DNA from: JBBQZP01 sp038207585
GTDB lineage: Bacteria > Pseudomonadota > Alphaproteobacteria > Rhodobacterales > Rhodobacteraceae
Assembly: GCA_038207585.1 (NCBI GenBank)
Contig: JBBQZP010000001.1
Coordinates: 124,001-188,000, forward strand
Length of the DNA stretch: 64,000 nt
Direction: 5' to 3'
Positions 9,190-17,789 of this stretch are shown in pieces. Below the pieces are notes generated by a model. That model ran no database searches. It had not been told where the DNA came from and worked only from the letters and a program-made list of their open reading frames with translations. The number at the start of each line of letters is the position of its first letter. Position 1 is the stretch's first letter. Made by a program: the position numbers and the translations under genes.

Positions 9190-11123
9190 AAAAGGCCTTC
9201 CGTGATAGTTATAACCGTGAGCTTGCGTTGCTTTACGAACGCTCCAGCGAGTTCGCCAAGGAATACCCGGGAATTGCCGATCGGCTGGGTGGGCTGATCA
9301 AGGGCAATCTTGATCCGGCGGTTGCGGGCTTGCTGGAAGGCACCGCGTTCATGGCGGCCCGCGTCCAGCTGAAGATGGATGAGGAGTTTCGGACGTTTTC
9401 ATCCGAACTGCTGGATCAGGTGTTCCCCGATGCCGTGGCACCCACACCTGCTGCAATGCTGGTGGCTGCGAACCCGCCCTATGCCAACAAAGAACTGGTC
9501 GACGGCCTGCATTTCGAGCAAGGCTCATATCTTGACGTGCGCTTTGCAGATGCCGGCCAGCGGGTGTCGTGCCGGTTCCGTCTATGCGAGCCGCTGTCAG
9601 TATGGCCACTGCGCGTGACGACTGCGGTTTATCACGCCAGCCCCGCGCCGTTTCTGGCGGCGGGCGAAAAGGAAGTGGCGTCCGGGACGCGGGGTGGTCT
9701 GCATCTGACGCTGCTGCGGGCGGGCGGGGCTGAAGATACCAAGGGTGGCGGGCCTCTGTCGGCGCTGGCGGTGGATAGTCTGCCGATCTACCTGACCGCC
9801 GATCTGCCGGACGCAGTGGCGCTTTACGAGCAGATGTTCTGCGACCTGAAGCGTATTTCGCTGCGCTATCTGGATAAACGCGGCGATCCGGTTTTTGTAC
9901 GGCTTGATCCTGCGTCGCTGGAACAAGTCGGCTTTGATGATGACACGCCGCTTTTCCCGCGTGACAAACGCCAGTTCGAGGGGTTCTCGAAACTGCGCGA
10001 GGCATTCGTGTTTCCGCGCCGGTTTCTGGGGTTCCGCCTGAACGGGCTGCGTGCGCACCTGTCGCGGATTACGGCGGCCGAAGTGCAGGTGTTCTTTGAA
10101 TTCGGCGCCGCCAACACCATGCTTGCCACGCGTCTGACAGCCGAGCATTTCAGCCTGAATACCGTTCCCGCCGTGAACCTGTTCGAGGAATCGGCCAGCC
10201 AGATCCGGCTCGATTCCAAGCGGCATGAATTTGTGGTCACACCAGACAGCAGCCCCGTGACGCATTACGAAGTGCACAGCATAACCGAAGTGCATGCACA
10301 TTTTGCGGGGGTGCAATCCCGGGTGCCGGTGCATCAGCTTTACGGGTTTCCGCAGGGTGGGATGAACCCGCATCAGGCGCTTTACTTCACGCAGCGGCGC
10401 AAACCGCGACGGTTGACTGAAAAGGAACGCCGCTTCGGGCAAATACCCCGCTATCGCGGGACCGAGACGTTTATCACGCTTTACGAGCCCGAGGTGACGG
10501 CGGCGGGGTCCGGCGCACAAAGGCTTCAGGTTCGCACGCTGTGTTCCAACCGGCATCTGCCGGACTATTTGCCGCTGGCGCAGGTCGTCGACGAATTTTT
10601 CATGTGTGAAGACGTGACCGTTTCGCTGCGCTGCGTTGCCGGACCGACGCCCCCCCGCGAAGCGCTGGTCGAGATCGAGCGTCAGGGCCCGCACCGCATG
10701 ACGGCGGGTGATAACTATTGGCGGCTGATCAGCTATCTGTCGCTGTCGCATTTCGCGCTGGATGTGGGCGAGCCGGACAAGGTGGCCGACAGTCTGCGCG
10801 AATTGCTGTCCTTGTTCATCGACCCGACGGATGCAGTGATGGAAACCCAGTTGCAGGGCCTGAAAACCGTTGCCACCCGCCCGATCGTGCGGTCGGTGCG
10901 ACGCGGGGACGGCTATCATGCAGCGCGCGGGCTTGAGGTGCGGATCACCTTTGACGAGGCGGCGTTTGAGGGGTCGGGTATCATCCTTCTGGGCGCAGTT
11001 CTGGACCGGTTTCTTGCCGAACATGTGTCGGTCAACTCGTTCACTCAGACGGTGATCGTTTCCACCGACCGGGGCGTGGTCGTGACCTTTCCGCCGCGCA
11101 CAGGAAACGGGCCATTGCTGTGA
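9186..11123 (+). CDS. tssF: T6SS baseplate wedge protein TssF
   Basis: 645 residues. The N-terminal SYNRELALLYERSSEFAKEYP and RVQLKMDEEFRTFSSELLDQ are classic TssF signatures; the C-terminal half includes SLSHFALDVGEPDKVADSLR and FLAEHVSVNSFTQ. It builds the wedge with TssG and TssE around the VgrG hub. It overlaps tssE (ATGA) and tssG (GTGA). The length is as expected and the reading frame is intact. Confidence 0.95.
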   Translation: MKKAFRDSYNRELALLYERSSEFAKEYPGIADRLGGLIKGNLDPAVAGLLEGTAFMAARVQLKMDEEFRTFSSELLDQVFPDAVAPTPAAMLVAANPPYANKELVDGLHFEQGSYLDVRFADAGQRVSCRFRLCEPLSVWPLRVTTAVYHASPAPFLAAGEKEVASGTRGGLHLTLLRAGGAEDTKGGGPLSALAVDSLPIYLTADLPDAVALYEQMFCDLKRISLRYLDKRGDPVFVRLDPASLEQVGFDDDTPLFPRDKRQFEGFSKLREAFVFPRRFLGFRLNGLRAHLSRITAAEVQVFFEFGAANTMLATRLTAEHFSLNTVPAVNLFEESASQIRLDSKRHEFVVTPDSSPVTHYEVHSITEVHAHFAGVQSRVPVHQLYGFPQGGMNPHQALYFTQRRKPRRLTEKERRFGQIPRYRGTETFITLYEPEVTAAGSGAQRLQVRTLCSNRHLPDYLPLAQVVDEFFMCEDVTVSLRCVAGPTPPREALVEIERQGPHRMTAGDNYWRLISYLSLSHFALDVGEPDKVADSLRELLSLFIDPTDAVMETQLQGLKTVATRPIVRSVRRGDGYHAARGLEVRITFDEAAFEGSGIILLGAVLDRFLAEHVSVNSFTQTVIVSTDRGVVVTFPPRTGNGPLL

Positions 11124-12127
11124 CCCTACCTTATAAACCCGAAGCACGTCCCGTGACCGAGGCCGATGCGTATGGCCTGCTGGTGTTGTTGCGTCTGATG
11201 GAACGGAGCGGCAAGGGCAAACCCCGCATCGGCAAGAACGCCACCCTGCGGGATGAGATTGTGACCATCGGGCAAGACCCGTATCTGGCCTTTCCCGAAA
11301 GCGATGTGTCAAACATCGACCGTTCGGGCAAACGCACGCAGGTGCGCAGCCGCGTGCTTGGTCTGTTCGGGCCGCAGGGCGCTTTACCCCTGAATACCAC
11401 GGAAGAAGTGCTGCGCTGGTTTGAACAGGGCGATCACGCCTTCATTCGCTTTACCGATATTTTCGCGACCCGGTTTCAGCAGCTGTTCTTTCGCGCCTGG
11501 TCGGATGCCCGCGCTATTACCCAGTTCGATCACGAAACCGGCGACCGGTTCAGGGTGTATATCGAGGCGCTGATGGGCCTTGGCACGCCCGCGTTCCGAA
11601 ACCGCGATGCCCTGCCCGACATCAACAAGGACGCATTGGCGGCCATTGCCATTGGCCGCGTGAAAAGCCCTCGCCGGTTGCAGCAGATGTTGCGCCTTGA
11701 TCTGGGCCTGCGCGCCGTGGTGGAGGAACATCAGCTCAGCTGGATCGAGCTTGAGGGTGACAGTCACAATCGCCTCGGTCAGCGCGGCAGTTCGCTTGGC
11801 CGCAACATGTATCTGGGCGCGCGGGTGGCCAGCGTGAATGAAAAGATCCGTCTGCGTGTGCCAACGCGGACCATCGCTGAATACCGCTCACTTTTACCGG
11901 GGGGTGCGTCGCACAAGCGGCTTCGCGATATCGTGCGCTGGTATCTGGGCCAGTCGGTTGAAGTGGACGTGGCGCTAAGCCTGCCTGCCGCCGAAATGCC
12001 ATCGGCCGTTGTCGGGAAATCAACGCAGCTGGGCTGGGTCGCAAGTCTTGCCCCTGACCGCACACAAGATCAGCGCAGGCAGGTGCCCGGCGCGCAATAT
12101 GCTTTGGAATTGAACGCGGCAACGTAA
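11120..12127 (+). CDS. tssG: T6SS baseplate wedge protein TssG
   Basis: 335 residues with a GTG start that overlaps the tssF stop as GTGA. TssG signatures include FPESDVSNID, VLGLFGPQGALPLNTTEEVL, AIGRVKSPRRLQQMLR and LPGGASHKRLRDIVRWYLG. Two TssG per wedge normally clamp TssF. It is followed after 31 bases by clpV. Confidence 0.95.
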   Translation: MTLPYKPEARPVTEADAYGLLVLLRLMERSGKGKPRIGKNATLRDEIVTIGQDPYLAFPESDVSNIDRSGKRTQVRSRVLGLFGPQGALPLNTTEEVLRWFEQGDHAFIRFTDIFATRFQQLFFRAWSDARAITQFDHETGDRFRVYIEALMGLGTPAFRNRDALPDINKDALAAIAIGRVKSPRRLQQMLRLDLGLRAVVEEHQLSWIELEGDSHNRLGQRGSSLGRNMYLGARVASVNEKIRLRVPTRTIAEYRSLLPGGASHKRLRDIVRWYLGQSVEVDVALSLPAAEMPSAVVGKSTQLGWVASLAPDRTQDQRRQVPGAQYALELNAAT

Positions 12128-12158
12128 GATCGCCACGACACAAGGGACGGAAAAAGAC

Positions 12159-14816
12159 ATGGCCGAGATCAATATCGAAAAATACGCGGGCAAGATGAAC
12201 CGCACCGGATATGACGCCTTTCTGCAAGGCATGCGTCAGGCACGCGGCGAAAAGAACCGCAACGTCGAGGTGTGCCACTGGCTGTTCCACGTCATCGCCA
12301 ATCAGAATTCAGACATCTCGGTGACGCTGCGCGAAATGGGTCTGGATCGCGGTACGGTGCTGAAAGACATTGATCGGGCGATGGCCGCGCTGGACAAGAA
12401 CGTGACGGAAAGCCCCGGCATTTCCGAAGGGCTGTCATCGGCGCTGAACCATTCGTGGACCTATGCGACGCTGTTCTTTGGCGAGGTGCAGATCCGGTCG
12501 GGTCACGCGCTGGTCGCCCTTTTGAATGACAAGAACTTGCGGCGTGAGGTCACGCGCTATTCGGCCATTCTGGGCAATATTCCGGTTGAACAGCTTAGCA
12601 AGGATGCGCGCACGCTTTGGGCGTCTTCGGAAGAAGAAGACATGCGCCCGATGGACGGGTCGGGGTTGCAGGCCCAGGCTGCGGGTGCGCCGGGTGCGAC
12701 GGGAAAGTCGGCCTCAACAGCACTTGGCCGCTTTTCGCAGGATATGACGGCCGAGGCGGAATCGGGCCGGATGGACAAGGTTGTGGGTCGTGATGATGAA
12801 ATCCGGCAGATCATCGACATCCTGCTGCGCCGCCGCCAGAACAACCCGATCCTCACGGGCGAAGCTGGCGTGGGCAAGACGGCGGTGGTCGAAGGTTTCG
12901 CACAACGTCTGGCGTCCGGCGACGTGCCGCCCAAGCTGAAAGGTATTCGTCTACACGCGCTGGACATTGGCGCAATGCAGGCCGGGGCCAGCATGAAAGG
13001 CGAGTTCGAGCAGCGCCTGCGGTCGGTCATCGACGAAGTGCAGGCCAGCCCCACCCCGATCATCCTTTTCATTGATGAAGCGCATACCCTGATCGGCGCT
13101 GGCGGCGCACAAGGCACGGGCGATGCGGCGAACCTGTTGAAACCGGCCTTGGCGAGAGGCACCTTGCGCACCATCGGGGCCACGACCTTTGCCGAATACC
13201 GGACGTATTTTGAGAAAGACCCCGCGCTGACCCGCCGTTTTCAGCCGGTGAATGTGGATGAACCCGACACCACCCGCTGCGCCTATATGCTGCGCGGCGT
13301 GCTGGGGCCGATGGAAAAGCACCACGGCGTGCGGATTTCGGACGAAGCGATTGTTGCGGCCGTGAACCTGTCGGCGCGGTATATCCCCGCGCGGCAGTTG
13401 CCTGACAAGGCTGTGTCCTTGCTGGATACCGCTTGTGCGCGGGTGGCCGTCAGTCAGGCCAGCACGCCTGCCAAGATCGCCGATCTGAAAGAGGCGATTG
13501 CGGCGCTGGAAACCGAAATGGCCGGCAAGACCGCGCAGCGCGATCTGGGCGAGGCGAATGAGGAGCGGTTGGTAGAAGCGGGCGCGCAGGCCGACAAACT
13601 GCGGGTCGAACTGACCGAGACGGAAGCGAAGTATGAGGCGGAAAAGCTGGTTGTCGATGACATCCTGCGCCTGCGCCTGTCGCTGAGCGAAACTGCCGAG
13701 CCCGTCGAGGGCGAAGAGCCGGTTGACCCCGAAAAGCTGCGTGCCGACATGCTGGCACAAATGGCGGTGCTGGAGGCGACAAACCCGGATGACCGCATGG
13801 TCTATGCCCATGTCGATGAACAGGCTGTTGCGGCTGTTATCTCGGATTGGACCGGTATTCCCGCAGGCCGGATGGTGGCGGATGAACTGCAATCGATCCT
13901 GCAACTGGCCGACAACCTGCGCGAGCGGGTCATCGGCCAGGATCACGGGCTGAAAATGATCGCGAAGCGGATCGAGACAAGCCGCGCAGGCCTGTCGAAC
14001 CCGAACAAGCCGATTGGTGTGTTCATGCTGTGCGGCCCTTCTGGCGTGGGCAAGACGGAAACCGCGCTGGCCTTGGCCGAGGCGATTTATGGCGGCGAGC
14101 AAAACATCATCACCATCAACATGAGCGAATTCCAGGAGGCGCATACCGTCAGCCTGCTGAAAGGTGCGCCTCCGGGTTATGTGGGGTATGGTGAGGGCGG
14201 GCGGCTGACCGAAGCGGTGCGGCGCAAGCCCTATTCGGTTGTTTTGCTGGACGAGATTGAAAAGGCGCACCCCGATGTGCACGAGCTGTTCTTTCAGGTG
14301 TTCGACAAGGGCATCATGGAAGACGGCAACGGCCGCCCGATCAACTTCAAGAACTGCGTGATCCTGCTGACCTCGAACGTCGGCACCGAAGTCATCATGG
14401 AGATGGCCGAGGCGGGCAATGTGACGCCCGATGTCGAAGAGGTCGAGGCCGCTTTGAGGCCGCCGTTGCAACAGGTTTTCCCGCCCGCGCTGTTGGGGCG
14501 GATTGTGACGATTCCGTATTTCCCCCTGGGCACCGAAGTGCTGGCGGGAATCACGAAACTGAAACTTGGGGCAGTGGCCAAGCGTCTGAAAGGCGCGCAT
14601 GGGGCTGTCATGTCATACGGCGATGATGTGCTGTCGTATATCGTCGAGCAGTGCCGCGACCCTGATAGTGGTGGGCGGATGATCGACAACATCATCACTA
14701 ACTCCATCCTGCCCGATCTTTCGCGGCAGGTTCTCAACCGGATGGTATCGGGGGAGCGGATGACCACGGTTGAAGTGGTCATGGAAGACGGACGGATCGG
14801 GTATCGGTTCGGATAG
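12159..14816 (+). CDS. clpV: T6SS sheath-recycling AAA+ ATPase ClpV (TssH)
   Basis: 885 residues. The N-terminal Clp-type domain is followed by AAA module 1 (Walker A GEAGVGKT, Walker B LFIDEAHTLIG), a coiled-coil middle region rich in Glu and Leu (about residues 440-540), and AAA module 2 (Walker A GPSGVGKT, Walker B VVLLDEIEKAH). ClpV disassembles contracted TssBC sheath for reuse. All catalytic motifs are present. It ends the core structural run, and a different set of genes follows. Confidence 0.95.
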   Translation: MAEINIEKYAGKMNRTGYDAFLQGMRQARGEKNRNVEVCHWLFHVIANQNSDISVTLREMGLDRGTVLKDIDRAMAALDKNVTESPGISEGLSSALNHSWTYATLFFGEVQIRSGHALVALLNDKNLRREVTRYSAILGNIPVEQLSKDARTLWASSEEEDMRPMDGSGLQAQAAGAPGATGKSASTALGRFSQDMTAEAESGRMDKVVGRDDEIRQIIDILLRRRQNNPILTGEAGVGKTAVVEGFAQRLASGDVPPKLKGIRLHALDIGAMQAGASMKGEFEQRLRSVIDEVQASPTPIILFIDEAHTLIGAGGAQGTGDAANLLKPALARGTLRTIGATTFAEYRTYFEKDPALTRRFQPVNVDEPDTTRCAYMLRGVLGPMEKHHGVRISDEAIVAAVNLSARYIPARQLPDKAVSLLDTACARVAVSQASTPAKIADLKEAIAALETEMAGKTAQRDLGEANEERLVEAGAQADKLRVELTETEAKYEAEKLVVDDILRLRLSLSETAEPVEGEEPVDPEKLRADMLAQMAVLEATNPDDRMVYAHVDEQAVAAVISDWTGIPAGRMVADELQSILQLADNLRERVIGQDHGLKMIAKRIETSRAGLSNPNKPIGVFMLCGPSGVGKTETALALAEAIYGGEQNIITINMSEFQEAHTVSLLKGAPPGYVGYGEGGRLTEAVRRKPYSVVLLDEIEKAHPDVHELFFQVFDKGIMEDGNGRPINFKNCVILLTSNVGTEVIMEMAEAGNVTPDVEEVEAALRPPLQQVFPPALLGRIVTIPYFPLGTEVLAGITKLKLGAVAKRLKGAHGAVMSYGDDVLSYIVEQCRDPDSGGRMIDNIITNSILPDLSRQVLNRMVSGERMTTVEVVMEDGRIGYRFG

Positions 14817-14851
14817 GCTAAGTTGGGTATTTTTTAGATAGGAGAACGTAA

Positions 14852-15319
14852 ATGCCTACAAATTCAATGGACTGGGTGCTGATCACAAAGTTTGGTGACA
14901 GCCCGATCGGTGCGATCGGCTTCATGGGAAATTCGGCGGTTTCCGTCATCGCGTTCTATGATGACCGGGATGGAAACAAGGAGGGCAAGGTCAGCTGGGG
15001 CGAATGGGGTGCTGCGAAACTGTCGCCGATCTCGCTTGAGGGCTCTGCCGTAACCGAAGTTGCGATGCAGGCGCGGGTCGAACCTGACGTTATCTTGCGC
15101 GACGGCAAATTTCCGACGATGGCTGCGAATATGTTCCTGAACTTTGCCAGTGGGCTGGTTCTGGACGGCATTTATGCCGCCTATTTCGCGCGCGGGGTGT
15201 CAATGGCGGGCGGCGGTATCGCCAAGATGGTCACCACCGGCATGGTCAAGGAATTCGTCGTCAAGAAGGGTTTCGAGTCGGCGGTGAAAGAAGCGTTCAA
15301 GGCGGGCGTCGGGCGCTGA
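14852..15319 (+). CDS. Unknown protein with an EF-hand-like loop, T6SS-linked
   Basis: 155 residues, same strand and 35 bases after clpV, with GGAGAAC before ATG 14852. The N-terminal half contains DDRDGNKEGKVSWGEW, which looks like a calcium-binding EF-hand loop carrying two extra residues before the hydrophobic position. The C-terminal half is a Gly/Ala-rich hydrophobic stretch (about residues 90-130) that could enter a membrane, then a basic amphipathic tail (VKKGFESAVKEAFKAGVGR). I do not recognise the family. Its place in the locus, the absence of a signal peptide and the membrane-active look of the tail make it a candidate T6SS cargo or accessory protein; this is inference. Confidence 0.7.
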   Translation: MPTNSMDWVLITKFGDSPIGAIGFMGNSAVSVIAFYDDRDGNKEGKVSWGEWGAAKLSPISLEGSAVTEVAMQARVEPDVILRDGKFPTMAANMFLNFASGLVLDGIYAAYFARGVSMAGGGIAKMVTTGMVKEFVVKKGFESAVKEAFKAGVGR

Positions 15320-15329
15320 CCCGACCTGC

Positions 15330-17774
15330 CTATTCGGGCGGCGCGTCGGGTTTTGTGCCGTCCGCCTGATCGCCTTCGGGATCATTTGGGGCGATCATCG
15401 CGTCGATCAGGCTCATATAGACCTTAACCGCCTCGGGAATAATCACCGGGGCGTGGATCCGCGGGATGGCGGCGCCACTGGCCCCGGTCATCTTGCGTTC
15501 GGCCCAGTTTTTCAGATCGGCCACGGTATAGGCTTTCAGGAACGGGTTCGCGCCCACCACACCTGCGCCCATCACATCCATGATCAACTGACCATCCTGC
15601 GAGGCCAGCACCGTGCTGGCCCCCGCCGGCCCAAGGAAGTGTGCGAGGTAAAGCCGCCCCGCCGTGATCTGATGCCCGCGCCCGCGCAGAAACGCCTCGT
15701 TCTCGCGCGCAAGGTTCATCACCATCTCGCGCGATAGGGTCGGGTCATTGCGCAGATCAAGCAGCGCTTGGCGTGCCATGTTGCCGGAAAGATCGGGGCG
15801 ATAGTCCTTCATCATCCGCAGCCATGTGCTTTCGATGAACTGACCCGCACCCGTGGCGCTGGACAGCGGGTTCTTCGCGGTGGCGCTGCCGCCGCTTTCG
15901 ACATGAATGATCCGGTCGGTCAAGACTTCTACTGCAGCGGATGCACCAAGCCCGCCGCTTGAGGCAACGGCAGTTGGCCCGGCGCCGGCAAAGGTAAAAG
16001 GGTCAACCGGCGTGCCGTTCAGCCGCACTTCGAAATGCAGGTGCGGGCCGGTCGACCGCCCCGTGGTGCCGATATAGCCGATCAGATCGCCTGCCTTGAC
16101 CGATGCCCCGGTCTTGGCGGCGGGGGCAAAGCGGTCAAAATGGGCGTAGCGGGTTTCGACACCCCCCGCATGGGTGATGTAGACCACGTTGCCATAACCG
16201 CCTCCGTTGCCCGCAAGTTTGATCACACCATCCGCAACAGCGAAAACCGGGGTGCCGGTGGGCGCGGCCCAGTCCACGCCTTCATGCACGCGCACCACCT
16301 TCAGGATCGGGTGAAACCGCGGCCCGAAGGTCGAGGTCAGGATGCCGCCTGTCGGTGTGATCAGACCGCCTGCCAGTGCCCCGCCCTTGGGTGCAGCCCC
16401 ACCGCCGCCCGTGCTGGGGCGAAAGCACGCGAATGCGGTGCCCGCCGTTGCTGAAGGGTCGGCGTCGGGGGCCACATAACAGGCCTTCTTGCCGGAAGGA
16501 CCGTCAATCCCGGCATAGGCAATCTGTGATGCGCCCGGCCCGCCATTGCCCGGAGCGGGCGCGAACAGCAGCGTCATCGTATCACCGGGGGTGGCAATCG
16601 CCTCCATATCATAGGCCTGCGACATCAGCACAATCGTCTCGCCCACCAGCGTGGTCGGCACTCCGTTACGGATGGCGGCGGAATAGAACGCATCCAGCAG
16701 GCGGAACTCCTGCCCCGGTGCCACCTGTGCCGTGTCATCCTGCTTGGACGCAAGCCGCGGCAGATCGTCGTCAATCCATGCGTCGGCCGCACTGGCGTAT
16801 TGACCAGGGGCGATGCGGGCAATGCTGCCGATATAGCCGTCCGGACCGTATAGAGACAGTTGCAACACCTCGGGCGCAGCGGCGTCGGGGTGGATGCGTA
16901 TCGCCAGAATGCTGCCCACCGTCATCTTTTCAAGCGCGGGGACCAGTGTCTTGGCCTTTTCAGCCAGATCCTTGGCCGGCGCTTCGGCAAAGCCGTTCGA
17001 TGTAAGCACTTCGGCAAGACCGCGTGGCACTTCCATCTTCAGCACGATGTCGGAGAAAATCGGCGTGCGTTGCGCCTCGGGTCGGACATAGGTGATGCTG
17101 GTGGTGTTCTGGATCACCGTTTCGGTAAAGGCATCGGCGGCGGCGGTTTCTTCATCGCCCGAAAGGGCCGCGCCCCAGCTTCCATCAGTCTGGGTCAGAT
17201 CACCCGCCGCGTCGTCGGGTGCGGGACCTTGCGTGTCCGTCGGTACGGTCGGGGCAGTTGGCTCGGCCAGACTCTGGTTGCGCTGGGCTTGAAAGAACGC
17301 AAAATCCTCGCGGCTTGAGGGCAGCGCCGTGATCAACTGGCGCTCGTTCACCACCATTTCGTCCCGCACCAGGACCAGACGCTTGGGCGTTACCGATCCG
17401 AACCGCGCGGCATCCAGTGCGGCCGGGCCGGGAAGGTCTGTCGATTTCTGATCGCCCGCGCCTTCAAAACGCAGGATCATGGGATCGCCCGCGATATCAA
17501 CAAAGGCCGATGGCACGCGAACTGGTGGGGCTGCGGTATCGGTCTGCATTTGCAGGGTCTGATCTTCGCCCGGATTGGAGCCATCTTCACTGGTCGCTAT
17601 CTGGTCTGGGTCACCCGGAAAGGGCGAAGGGTCGGCGCCCCATATCCACCAGCCAAGCCCGCCCGCCAGAAGCACCACAAATGCCACGCCCAGAATTGCG
17701 CGTTGAATGAGGCGCTTCATGCGCCGCTGCTGCGACCTTTGGCCGGACCTTTTGAATTGCGGATCGACCTCCAT
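15330..17774 (-). CDS. Membrane-anchored bifunctional murein hydrolase: M23 endopeptidase + lytic transglycosylase
   Basis: 814 residues. Order: basic cytoplasmic tail; one membrane segment (about 25-45); a low-complexity stretch; a region near 350-405 resembling the MepM-type domain preceding M23 (FRLLDAFYSAAIRNGVP); an M23/LytM domain with the zinc ligands HEGVD (His497, Asp501) and HLH (His578, His580); and a C-terminal lytic-transglycosylase domain with IIHVESGG (Glu626 as catalytic acid) and ATGAGQF. All expected catalytic residues are present. It would open the wall by cutting peptide crosslinks and glycan strands. It is transcribed with the caspase-like gene (15-base gap), opposite to the core T6SS genes. 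Met19 is a possible alternative start. Confidence 0.88.
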   Translation of the reverse strand: MEVDPQFKRSGQRSQQRRMKRLIQRAILGVAFVVLLAGGLGWWIWGADPSPFPGDPDQIATSEDGSNPGEDQTLQMQTDTAAPPVRVPSAFVDIAGDPMILRFEGAGDQKSTDLPGPAALDAARFGSVTPKRLVLVRDEMVVNERQLITALPSSREDFAFFQAQRNQSLAEPTAPTVPTDTQGPAPDDAAGDLTQTDGSWGAALSGDEETAAADAFTETVIQNTTSITYVRPEAQRTPIFSDIVLKMEVPRGLAEVLTSNGFAEAPAKDLAEKAKTLVPALEKMTVGSILAIRIHPDAAAPEVLQLSLYGPDGYIGSIARIAPGQYASAADAWIDDDLPRLASKQDDTAQVAPGQEFRLLDAFYSAAIRNGVPTTLVGETIVLMSQAYDMEAIATPGDTMTLLFAPAPGNGGPGASQIAYAGIDGPSGKKACYVAPDADPSATAGTAFACFRPSTGGGGAAPKGGALAGGLITPTGGILTSTFGPRFHPILKVVRVHEGVDWAAPTGTPVFAVADGVIKLAGNGGGYGNVVYITHAGGVETRYAHFDRFAPAAKTGASVKAGDLIGYIGTTGRSTGPHLHFEVRLNGTPVDPFTFAGAGPTAVASSGGLGASAAVEVLTDRIIHVESGGSATAKNPLSSATGAGQFIESTWLRMMKDYRPDLSGNMARQALLDLRNDPTLSREMVMNLARENEAFLRGRGHQITAGRLYLAHFLGPAGASTVLASQDGQLIMDVMGAGVVGANPFLKAYTVADLKNWAERKMTGASGAAIPRIHAPVIIPEAVKVYMSLIDAMIAPNDPEGDQADGTKPDAPPE

Positions 17775-17789
17775 ATCCCTGCCCTGCCG

